From: Brachypterus glaber
Lineage: Eukaryota > Arthropoda > Insecta > Coleoptera > Kateretidae
Direction of reading: 5' to 3'
Assembly (NCBI GenBank): GCA_958510825.1
Contig: OY294051.1
Location: 31,685,667-31,749,666, forward strand
DNA: 64,000 nucleotides
Under the pieces are notes generated by a model. It did no database searches. It was not told the DNA's origin and saw nothing but the letters and a program-made list of their open reading frames with translations. Both the position numbers and the translations under genes were made by a program. Numbering within the stretch: position 1 is the first letter of the stretch; every line of letters starts with the position of its first letter. Shown in pieces: positions 56,101 through 64,000 of the stretch.

Positions 56101-58200
56101 TTCTATGTTGTATACCATCTATAGATGGTATAAAATATATTCCAATCCATAATCCATAAGAATAACCATTTAAATTGATAATTTTATGAAATTTTAAATA
56201 TTGGTATATCTCTTTTTGTTCCCCAGAAAAAGTTTATTAAAACCAATTTTCAAACTACTGGACAGTTTGGTGTGTGACCAACTAACCTATCTACTTGTCA
56301 ACATGGATTTTTTTCTGGACGCTCCACTGTAACGAATCTTGCCATTTACAGAGAAAAAATTCTATATGCCTTAGAGAAGGGTTGGCAGCTAGACTCGATT
56401 TACACGGATTTCTCTAAGGCATTTGACACAGTAGATATTAACATGCTCTTGCTTAGGCTTGCTATGTTTGGTTTTGATGGAAAGTTAATAAAATGGTTTT
56501 GCTGTTTTCTAATGGATCGGAAACAGTACGTTCACATACTTTGGGTTTTATCATTTGTCATAGAAGTACTATCAGGTGTACCTCAGGGTTCACATTGCGC
56601 CCCACTGTTGTTTAATATATTTATTAACAACATGGTTCAGTGTCTGAAGTCTAGCGAGGGTTTAATATTTGCTGACGATTTTAAATTTTTCAAAATTATA
56701 AAAACTTATGAAGATTGGTTAAGCTTGCAGAGAGATGTTGATAATATTTTTAATTGGTTCACAGCTAACAATCTTAGGTTAAATATAGAAAAGTGCTGTT
56801 TCATAAGTTTTTTCAGAGGTCTTAATAATTCCTTCTATACCATCAATAGTGAGCCATTAAAATATGTCAAATCCGTTAAAGACTTGGGTATCACTTTCAG
56901 TGAAAATTTAAATTTCTCAGAACATATTAAAAATATTTCTCTGAAAGCAAACAAACTACTAGGTTTTGTAACACGAAACTGTTTACAATTTTCTACAAAT
57001 ACTATAATTACGTTATTCAAATCTCTGGTTAGATCGAATCTAGAATATTGTACCCTCATTTGGTCTCCTTACACAGCTCAAGATAAAAAACTGTTGGTTA
57101 AAATTCAACATGAGTTTTTGCGTATAATTGCCTATAAAATGAATTTTAGAACTATTGGTCATGACTACTGTTTAATTCAAAGGATCACTGGTCTGGAGTC
57201 ACTCGATTCTAGGAGGAATATAGCTAATGCCTGTTTTGTTTTTAAATTGATAAACGGATTAGTTGATTGTCCTGATTTGCTAAGCATAATAAATTTTTTA
57301 GTACCTGTTAGAAATACAAGGGGTGTACAAAATACATTTTTTATTGCGCATCACAGTACAAATTATGCGGCACTAACACCACTAAACTTAACTTTAAAGT
57401 TTATAAATCAATCGAAAGTTGATCCATTTTTAGGAAATTTAAAAAAATTTAAATCCTCTATTCGCTCCTTGAATATCATTAATAATTCATTTCACAATTT
57501 GTTTTTATATTTATATTTTACTTTTAGTTAGTATTCTTAATTATCAGCTTATATATTTTTTGTTATACTTTACTGTAATGGGGCTTTCCCGTAAATAAAT
57601 AAATAAATAAATAATTACTTAAATTTTGTGGAAATAAATTCATTAAAAAAATACGTTCGATTTTGACAGTGATATAATCATGAAGTTTTAAGGATCAATA
57701 GTTAAATACGGAACAACTATTTTTCTGGTTGCTGCCAGGAATCTGGTAAGGGCAACAATACAAGTTGTGGTTACCAGAAACAAAACTTATTTTTTTAGAA
57801 TCTGGTAAGCACAACAATTTGTCTTGTTTTCCTAACCAGATTTCTGGTTAGAACAACCAAAAAAAAATACTTGTTCTGTATTTAAACATTGATCTGGCCC
57901 CAACCAATTTTGTTTCAGTGTAATTAAATGTAGTACCGTCAACTGGGTATCATCACCTATTTTTTTGATTTGGCTTGATTCGACTTTAAAAAAGTGATTG
58001 AGTATACCTTGGTTAAAAGTATCCTTAACTGATAGTATTGCATGTTTCCTTATTTTGAAAATAAAGAGCATACTGACCTGTCTAGTTTGTTTTAGCTGCG
58101 TAGCAACACTAGGTGGCAGCATTTGAAATAATAGCAGGTCGCTTTTCTTCTTTTCTCTTTTCAGTTCTTTGGCTTTTTTGGCCAGATTTGCCGCATACAA
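49812..58200 (-). CDS. guanylate cyclase, catalytic half (class III cyclase)
   Basis: Makes cGMP from GTP. Exons in order: 58200-58078, 54904-54815, 53756-53633, 52593-52375, 51167-51076, 51017-50931, and a probable last exon 49883-49812 ([16 protein letters not shown]... then TAA). Splice sites and phases agree throughout. The first exon is the signalling helix before the cyclase domain ([27 protein letters not shown]). FSDIVGFT carries the first metal-binding aspartate. [10 protein letters not shown] carries the guanine-selecting glutamate and the second aspartate. [16 protein letters not shown] carries the guanine-selecting cysteine and the catalytic Asn/Arg. All determinants of an active, homodimer-competent guanylate cyclase are present. 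No kinase-homology domain is seen upstream. With the exons at 63.4-63.9 kb it is probably a membrane guanylate cyclase with an extracellular NIT domain. The final exon is less certain. Confidence 0.93.
50055..50104. repeat. (AT)n microsatellite
   Basis: About 25 uninterrupted AT dinucleotides lie in the guanylate cyclase intron before its last exon. The IYIYIY ORFs across it are artefacts. Confidence 0.9.
50333..50605. mobile_element. long palindromic fold-back element
   Basis: ACATAGAAAAAACGGATTCC at 50334 is mirrored by GGAATCCGTTTTTTCTATGT ending near 50600. The arms are about 115 bp with few mismatches, around a centre near 50460 containing CGGGTTTTGGAATAAAAACCCG. The reverse-strand ORF that spans it is a reading of the two arms. 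Confidence 0.8.
51472..52335. mobile_element. TIR element with AACGTTAG tandem repeats
   Basis: CCCTAGTAGAAA at the left and TTTCTACCAGGG at the right are inverted termini. The interior is rich in AACGTTAG motifs, including three tandem units of about 52 bp at 52115-52270 (AAGGTTAGATTTATAT...TTTGTCAAACGTTAGTTTT, with gaps). A G-run of about 18 occurs at about 51626. It lies in the cyclase intron between the exons at 52375 and 51167. Confidence 0.6.
52625..53345 (+). pseudogene. Penelope-like retroelement fragment (C-terminal GIY-YIG region)
   Basis: The first part reads ...[20 protein letters not shown] then KLKDKVKK. After a frameshift in an A-run (about 52745) it continues [20 protein letters not shown], and then from 52822 the 83-codon frame with [16 protein letters not shown] and [14 protein letters not shown]. 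This is the order of the linker and GIY-YIG endonuclease of Penelope-like elements. The reverse transcriptase is missing. The 3' part has a CTGAAGA...GAAACGTTGG motif (53275-53306) and AATAAAG at 53323. It is inserted antisense in a guanylate cyclase intron. Confidence 0.8.
54152..54724. mobile_element. compound fold-back element (two hairpins)
   Basis: The outer ends ACACAGCCATACAAAAAAAA and the inverse (TTTTTTGTATGGCTGTGT) mirror each other. Inside are two hairpins, each with TTTCGGGGTCGC-GAAAC-GAATCTGACCTCAG-type arms and the inverse with GATGGAGCAATTCTGA. The halves are joined by a GGCATAGCCAACC segment near 54415. It lies in the cyclase intron. Confidence 0.8.
55025..55300. mobile_element. 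piggyBac-like MITE with TTAA target
   Basis: The left end TTAACACGTTCGTTGCCACT and the right end AGTGAACGTGTTAA (inverse with GGTGGCAGTG) are bounded by TTAA at 55025-55028 and 55297-55300. The internal TTCCGTCGGTGGCA is duplicated. No transposase is encoded. Confidence 0.75.
55320..55540 (-). repeat. tRNA-like sequence split by a 145-bp insertion
   Basis: On the minus strand, CTTCCAAGATAGCTAGTTGG followed by TAGAGCATTCG (A-box part, 55538-55504) is separated from GGAAGGTCTCAGGTTTAAAT (B-box part, about 55349-55328) by 145 bp flanked with a 5-bp repeat CGAAT (55354-55358 and 55504-55508). It may be a SINE head or tRNA pseudogene. The stems pair imperfectly, so it is not called as a tRNA gene. 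Confidence 0.45.
55942..57928. mobile_element. 'CTGGTTG' fold-back element copy 2, split by a LINE
   Basis: TTACACTGAAAAAACGATCT then GGTTGGGGC at 55942 is mirrored by GCCCCAACCA...TTTCAGTGTAA ending near 57925. The interior 57700-57900 shares its TCTGGTTG/CAACCAGA blocks with the copy at 1400-1768. The LINE at 56235-57612 and other repeat debris lie between the arms. The exact insertion point and duplication were not resolved. Confidence 0.55.
56235..57612 (+). mobile_element. Jockey/CR1-type LINE, 5'-truncated
   Basis: The sequence before 56443 is in frame from about 56307 ([20 protein letters not shown]). The 362-codon frame follows. Reverse-transcriptase motifs: [14 protein letters not shown] (A), [17 protein letters not shown] (B), [11 protein letters not shown] (C, catalytic FADD), [10 protein letters not shown] (D), VKDLGITF (E). 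It ends at the stop near 57530 after a normal C-terminal region. The 3' end is GGGGCTTTCCCG plus (TAAA)n at 57580-57612. The endonuclease and first part of the polymerase are missing. The frame is intact, so the insertion is fairly young. It lies antisense in the cyclase gene. Confidence 0.88.
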
Positions 58201-59030
58201 CTAAAATAAAAATATTTTTATGTTAAATAATTACACATGCCCACAAAAAAAATAAATTTCAATTGCCAGACTATATTTTTCTTAATTTCTTAATTTTCAG
58301 GAATAAATTAATTTTATTCACAACTGTATATCTAATATATACATTACATGTATTAACAAAGCTCGGGAAGTTAGTGATTACTGTTCTAGACCTATAACTA
58401 AATATTATTGGTCAATGATTTTTACTTTTGGGACTGAGAAGGAATAATAAATGTTTTAAACGTTTCCTTGTAAGCTATCAATAAATGTTTTTTTTTGGTT
58501 GTTTTTTTTGGGTTACGCTTATGTGAAACTTTAGTTTTATATGTGCTTTTCTTGTAAAATGCAGGAAAAATTATTTTTGGTAAATATGAAAAGAACTAAA
58601 AAACAATTGTTCTTTATTATGGTATTATGGTATTATTTTCTTCATTCGATTTCAAACATCTAACTTTCAAAAAAGTTAGTAAGGTACTTTATTTTTAAAT
58701 AAAAACAGTCGCGAATAAAATAGTATACAAGTCTCTCGGAAAATGGTTCTTTTCCTCAGCATATAAATGGTTTTGGCACTTTGCCTCAACCATTAATTAG
58801 GTCTTGGAAAAGTACTATTTTCCGAGTCGACCTGTAATCTACTATTTAGTCCAGTAGTTTTAGACGTATTTTTCTGAAAAAAGCGAACTTTCTTATTTAT
58901 ATTATTATTATGTAAACTAACTATAATAAAGTGTAGGTTTTGGTATCTGAAAACATACGTCAGTGGTCCGGAAGTCATATGCACGGAAAGAAATTAGTGG
59001 GCTCTGCGCTATACATTATAAGATATTTGG
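58201..59030. other. guanylate cyclase intron, no linking exon recognised
   Basis: A fold-back-like fragment lies at 58700-58830 (AAAATAGTATACAAG... ATTTTCCGAGTCG). I looked for the transmembrane exon that should join the NIT part to the cyclase part and did not find a convincing candidate here. Confidence 0.4.
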
Positions 59031-59230
59031 NNNNNNNNNNNNNNNNNNNNNNNNNNNNNNNNNNNNNNNNNNNNNNNNNNNNNNNNNNNNNNNNNNNNNN
59101 NNNNNNNNNNNNNNNNNNNNNNNNNNNNNNNNNNNNNNNNNNNNNNNNNNNNNNNNNNNNNNNNNNNNNNNNNNNNNNNNNNNNNNNNNNNNNNNNNNNN
59201 NNNNNNNNNNNNNNNNNNNNNNNNNNNNNN
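59031..59230. other. assembly gap (200 N)
   Basis: Exactly 200 N bases, a typical fixed-size scaffold gap. It falls between the NIT exons and the cyclase exons, so the missing linker/transmembrane exon could be inside. Open frames across it are meaningless. Confidence 0.99.
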
Positions 59231-59469
59231 ACACTTAATAAACATCCTTATTTTATAAAAAAAAATAATAATTTGTTCAATTCGTACTTGCTTCCATTTC
59301 GTACTTGATTCCAAAATATTAGAAATAGTACTATTTTGCATTATTTTTATCCACTTATCTTTCATATAAGTGTCTTTAAAACTAAATTTTATTATTCAAA
59401 CCAAACACGTTGACTTGATACAAGTTTTAACCTCTAGGTCTAAGTAAGATACGTATTCAGTTTCAATCA

Positions 59470-59522
59470 AGTCTAACATTTGATTTAAGTATTTAACAAT
59501 GTACTTAAATCAAATGTTATTG
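59470..59522. repeat. short hairpin
   Basis: ACATTTGATTTAAGTA is mirrored by TACTTAAATCAAATGT around a short AT loop. Confidence 0.6.
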
Positions 59523-59639
59523 TGGAACGAACCTTATATGTGAATTTTTTTTTTTCAAAATTTTAATAGTGGAGAAAAGTTGGTTAGGACAAAATCTTCA
59601 TCTGCCCCAATTGGCCAAATGTCAAATAAATTTTATTTT

Positions 59640-62010
59640 TGAATTTGAATCCTTTATTGATTTTACACAATTAAGTGTATATCAAAATACAATAATTTAT
59701 AAAATAATTTTAACAAAATAAAGTAAACTAAACTATTCTAATATGATCCGAAGACACATTGGAATCAGTCGCCCAATGCAAACGATCGAAACTTCATGGC
59801 TTTTTTTAGAAATTTAAAAAGAGAGATATAAGTCCTTTTGTTAGCTTCCTTTAGAATAACATCGACGTCTTAAATTCGGAATTCATTTAACAATGTTCTG
59901 AAACTGGAGTACATTGGACATTCGAAAAGAATGTGACCCAGGGTTTCTACTTTAAATAACGAGCAAATAGAGCAAAGTTCTGTTAATTTTATATTATAAG
60001 AAGTGTTGTTGATAAATAGGTAAAGATAGTTAACGTTTGACGTTCTTAATTGAGAGATAAACCTTTTTAAATGTAAATTTAGGTCACTATATAAATGAGA
60101 GTTTTTCTTATTAATAGTGAATGAGTAGTCTGATATTAAATATTTATAGTTTCTGCAATAGGTGCTTAGTAAAATCCAAACCCTCTAGAAAATTTATATT
60201 TTGTTCCATTTTAAATAAGATATGATCTACCTCCCTTCTGGATAAATGCAGATAGTCGATTTCCAAGTCGTAATATTTTTGTACCAAAGTCTTTAATTGC
60301 GTAAACCAGTTATATTTAATATAATTAATATTATTATTATTATTATCATTATTATTATCATTATTACTATCTAAGTCGATGAGCCTATTTAGTGCGATAT
60401 ATGTGTAACGATCCCTAGAGTGAGATAAGATTCTTACTACAAGCAGAAGTGCGCTTTTTATAATATGATACGTAACAGGTAAGAATTTTGCTTCGGCCCG
60501 AAGGATATACCCAGGTGTGGTCCTTTGTAAGTATAAAATATTTTTTAAAAAAGCATTCTGGCTTCTTTCGCATTGATCCGTATACCTAAGGCTCCAAATC
60601 TCAGAACCGTATAAAAAAGTTGGACGTACTACAGAATCGTAAAGTTTTTGAACACAGTCCCAGTTATTTATTTTGTTGTAGTTTATTAAATCTAAAGGGC
60701 TTTTACTTGCTAGCCGAGATTTTTGCAACCTATCTAGGAATGTATCATTGTACAAACCGGAGTAGTGAATTTTAATGCCTAAGTATATATGACTATTAAC
60801 AACTTCAACTCTAGTATTATCAAACAAAAAATTATAATCATGTTTTATATTGAAATGTTTTCTAAAAACTATAATTTTAGTTTTAGAAATATTTACCTGT
60901 AGTTTTTTCAGTTTACAATACTTAGACAAGATTCTCAGAAGGCGTTGCACTTCTACCGGAGAGTCGGCAAATAAAATTAAGTCGTCGGCAAAAAAGGAGC
61001 ATTATAATGTTTATTAAGTTATTTATTGAGATGCCTTTCGCTCCATGCTGTTTAAAAAAAATTTCTATGTCTCTTAAGAATAAAGAAAATAGAGTGGGAC
61101 TTAATGAGTCCCCTTGCAATACTCCTCGGGTTACTTTTATAGGCTTTGAAGTGCGACCACCCTCCTCTATGATAATGTTGGCTTTAGAGTATAGATATTT
61201 TATTATTCTAATAAGTTTGCTACTAATACCGCTTTGAAATAACTCGTTCCATAGAAGAGAATGGTCTACACTGTCGAAGGCTTTATAGAAGTCAACTACG
61301 ATCGCAAAAACTTTCCTACCCGCTAGTCTAAGGTGGTTGTTAATTAAAGCATTTAACACAAACAGATTATCATGGCAATTTCTGTATTTCCTGAAACCTG
61401 ATTGGCTTTCAGGTAAAATTTTTGCGCTTTCTAAAAAAGTGTTAATTCTTTTATTTATAAGAGAGGTAAATATTTTAGATATGTGGTTCATGATGGCAAT
61501 GCCTCTGTAGTTCTCTGATTTAGTGGGATCTCCTTTTTTAAATAAATGTGTTAATTTTGTAAGCGACCAGTCCTTAGGAGTTTCTTCAGTTACCATAATT
61601 CTGTTAAAGAGTTTTAGTAAGTAATTAAAACCGTCACCATTTAAATTTTTGTAAAACTCATTACTAACTTTATCTGGCCCGGTTGCTTTGTTAAGTTTTG
61701 ACATATTCAGTATTTTAAAAAGTTCACTCCTGGAAATTGATTGATCGAGGTATGGATGTAGATTATCTATAAAACAGTGATCGCTAACATTGTAATTTTG
61801 ATTATATATAGTGAACTTGCCAAGTCTCAATGTCGTCAATACTTGGAGTTATTATTTTTGGTTTTAGGTTTTTAAGGGTTTTCCAAAATGTTGTAGGGTT
61901 TAAAATATTATTTATTTTATTTTTTAAGCCTAGGAAGTAATTACTTTTAGTAGAATTTAAAACTATAAAATAAATTTTATAAAAATTAGTCATAAAATAT
62001 CGTATAAATT
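59640..62010 (-). mobile_element. LINE (non-LTR retrotransposon), 5'-truncated, one frameshift
   Basis: A linker region (about 61993-61850) precedes the polymerase frame 61839-60990: KATGPDKVSNEFYKN (fingers), ENYRGIAIMNHISKIF, AIVVDFYKAFDSVDH (motif A, catalytic D), VTRGVLQGDSLSPTLFSLF (motif B). Near 60990 a T-run shifts the frame, and FADDLILFADS (motif C) continues in the frame of the 268-codon ORF 60950-60144, with LQVNISKTKIIVF, the thumb, and ...PTFLYGSEIWSL. The 3' UTR ends with AATAAAGGATTCAAATTC near 59640. The endonuclease is missing. The clade is not assigned with confidence. It sits in sense orientation in a guanylate cyclase intron. Confidence 0.85.
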
Positions 62011-62512
62011 AATGCAACTCTTTGCTTGCTATGGTTGGAAACTGTTATTTTGCCTTTTTTAGGTTCATTCTTGTTTGAGGTATAAAATTTAGCGTTTTTT
62101 TTTCGTTAATTAAATGTATTTGTGTCAACTTTATTTGACCCTCACCTTTAAGCTTTCCGTAATTTATGAACAAACTGCTTTATTAGGAGTTTTATGTGCT
62201 AATGTGGGTATTATGGATTATTAGGGAAAATATTCGGGAAAAGTTTGGAAAATCTTAGAAAATAGCTTAAAATGGAATTTTAAAGATAAACTCTAAAATT
62301 TCAGCAATATTTCATAAAAACTCAATACTCATTTTTTCTGATAAATATCAGGGGCTTGGTTTTCAAGGGGCGGATGTCACATTTTTGACAAAATTTAGTT
62401 TTAGTGGATTTAGCATTTATTACGGATTTACGTTTATATGAACTTTTTTCTTATATTTTCATGTAGAACAAACCTTAGTATGTCGTATGTTAAGGCTTTA
62501 GGGGCGCTTATA

Positions 62513-63245
62513 CAGGGTGATCCATAACTGGCATGCCAAAATTTAAGAGGTGATTCTAGATCCAAAAATATAAAAAAAGTTCCTATAAAGGTTGGTCCGG
62601 AAATGAGCCCTAAGGGATCTAGGGCCCTTTAAAATTGTAATAAAAATAAGGTTTTTAATTAATAACTCGGGTACCGTTTAAGCTAGAGCGGCGAGCTTTT
62701 GCATGTATACTAGTATTAATATGGGCAATAAGTTTATGTTAATTTATTTTTTTAATTTATCCAGAGGCGTGCCCAGACGGACAAAATATATGAGGCTTAA
62801 AACATTTTTGCCCCAAACTTTTCTATGTGTATGTTTTTTGGATTTGTTGTAAAAAATATAGATTTCTAGAGTAAAAATACATATAAAATATCATATAGTG
62901 TAACACTGTAGGAGCAACCGTTATCAAAAAAAAAAATGCAATTAAGAGGAAGTAACATTTTGTGCCACCAAAAACGTTACTTTTTAAAAGGCTATTACTC
63001 CTTTAATATTAAATTTAGGTGTTTTGGTGTATAATACTTTTCAGTTTTAAATGAAGAATCACCCTGCAGCATTAAAATTTTATTGGTGCTTTTTTTTGTT
63101 CCCCATTCAATACGTCATCTTCGAAGGGCCGTAGCTCCCTTAGGGCTCATTTCCGGACCAACCTTTATAGAAACTTTTTTTCATATTTTTGGATGTAGAA
63201 TCACCTCTTAAATTTTGGCATGCCAGTTATGGATCACCCTGTATC
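62513..63245. mobile_element. ACAGGGT-family TIR element, full-length copy
   Basis: It starts ACAGGGTGATCCATAACTGG and ends with the inverse (CCAGTTATGGATCACCCTGT). The arms share AAGGTTGGTCCGGAAATGAG and CCAGAGGCGTGCCCAGACGG blocks with the copies at 12.9 and 16.3 kb. Here the outer ends differ from those copies (GATCCATAACTGG against TTATTCAGAAAT), so they are subfamilies. Confidence 0.8.
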
Positions 63246-63357
63246 TAAAACGACAACTAAATAATCTCGATGTATTTAAACTTAGCGGGTAAAAGTGCAT
63301 CAAAAAATGTCGAGGAAAATGTTGAAAAGAACTTGGACACAAAACCTGTGTAAATTA

Positions 63358-63416
63358 GTTATCAGTTAGTTATCAGTTATTAGTTATCAGTTAGTTATCA
63401 GCTAGTTATCAGTTCT
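63358..63416. repeat. AGTTATCAGTT tandem repeat
   Basis: About six units of TAGTTATCAG(T/C) with slight length variation, within the intron between the NIT exon and the transposon. Confidence 0.8.
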
Positions 63417-63449
63417 AAAAAATTGATGTAGGTATTTATAATATCTTAC

Positions 63450-63924
63450 TTTTTCTTTATTTCTCCATAATTAAACATAGCTAGAGACAACCTTTTATAC
63501 TCTTCTTTTAGTTTCGGCACATAATTCAAGGAAGTATTGAGTAAGTCTTTGTAAATGGCATCGTTTTTTATGTAATTTATATAGTTGTTTGGTTCAAGGT
63601 GGCCTTGTCCAAAATAATTAACACCATATACACTGGCGATGCCAATGCTTTCTATGCTTTTTAGCATATTTTTAAATGACAGAAGGTATCTAAAAAATAA
63701 GCACATTTTAAATACTTTCGAAAAAAAATTATAAGGGTACTTCTATGAAACTCGGATAATTTTTCAGATGAATTTGAGTCACATGGTTTTTATTTTTAAT
63801 TATTTTCTTTCCTAACATTTTTAATGGAAAATAGGTTGGTTATGTCTTTAAAAGGAACAGACACTTACATGATTTTTTTGCCACGCGGTAATTTTATTTC
63901 GCTCATAGTTTTCAAAATATTAAT
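63450..63924 (-). CDS. NIT-domain exons of a receptor-type guanylate cyclase (partial gene)
   Basis: Two exons are read: 63924-63869 (INILKTMSEIKLPRGKKI) and 63689-63450 (YLLSFKNMLKSIESIGIASV, YGVNYFGQGHLEPNNYINYI, KNDAIYKDLLNTSLNYVPKL, then KEEYKRLSLAMFNYGEIKKK). Acceptors CCCTCAG and TTTTTTAG and donors GTAAG agree, and the phases join exactly (2+1). The segment IESIGIASVYGVNYFGQGHL followed by YIKND and a long helix resembles the nitrate/nitrite-sensing (NIT) helical domain found outside the membrane in a group of invertebrate guanylate cyclases. Its position upstream of the cyclase exons on the same strand supports one gene. The N-terminus lies beyond the window. The downstream partner exon was not found. 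Confidence 0.75.
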
Positions 63925-64000
63925 CTGAGGGTATTATGTGCCTATATTTTTGGAATCAGCGCTATCGAGCTCTATCGACACCAATTTTTGGCTTTTTACG

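Noticed and set aside
58940..59365. ORFs across the run of N
   Set aside because: They are an artefact of unknown bases.
1..64000. CRISPR arrays, operons, ribosome binding sites or bacterial insertion sequences
   Set aside because: The window is eukaryotic with spliced genes. Direct repeats present are minisatellites or transposon-derived, without unique regular spacers.

Overview
The window is eukaryotic nuclear DNA, most likely from an insect and possibly a beetle. The reasons are AT-rich sequence, spliced genes with GT/AG introns, insect-like orthologues and a dense load of transposon debris. The species assignment is inference. One 200-base run of N (59031-59230) marks an assembly gap.

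Layout. Positions 1-27.3 kb contain no convincing protein-coding host gene. They hold fold-back (MITE-like) elements, LINE remnants and minisatellites. The highlight lies at 23.5-26.0 kb: an intact tRNA-Asp(GUC) gene preceded by two tandem insertions. The larger insertion is the 3' part of a non-LTR retrotransposon with a restriction-enzyme-like endonuclease (R4/Dong/NeSL-like). Each insertion sits directly after a copy of the first 14 nt of tRNA-Asp, so the element appears to target this tRNA gene and regenerate its 5' end.

Host genes. (1) eIF3b, + strand, 27437-36112, complete in six coding exons that give 698 aa. (2) The acetyl-CoA transporter SLC33A1 (AT-1), - strand, 47790-42838, complete in seven exons that give 521 aa. 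(3) An intronless IQ-motif protein of 195 aa resembling the C11orf65/MFI family, + strand, 44848-45435, nested inside SLC33A1 intron 4. (4) A guanylate cyclase gene, - strand. Its catalytic half is at 58200-49812 and two exons of an N-terminal nitrate/nitrite-sensing (NIT) type domain are at 63924-63450. Its 5' end lies beyond the window, and the linking exon(s) were not found and may lie in the gap.

Mobile DNA. Introns and intergenic DNA are filled with inverted-repeat elements, several of which show clean target-site duplications: three hAT-like (8-bp TSD), two PIF/Harbinger-like (TAA/TTA), and piggyBac-like (TTAA). There are also two LINEs, a Penelope-like element fragment, a degenerate tandem array of a reverse-transcriptase motif, and several minisatellites. 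The host genes have unrelated functions (translation initiation, ER acetyl-CoA import, cGMP signalling) and form no operon or cluster.
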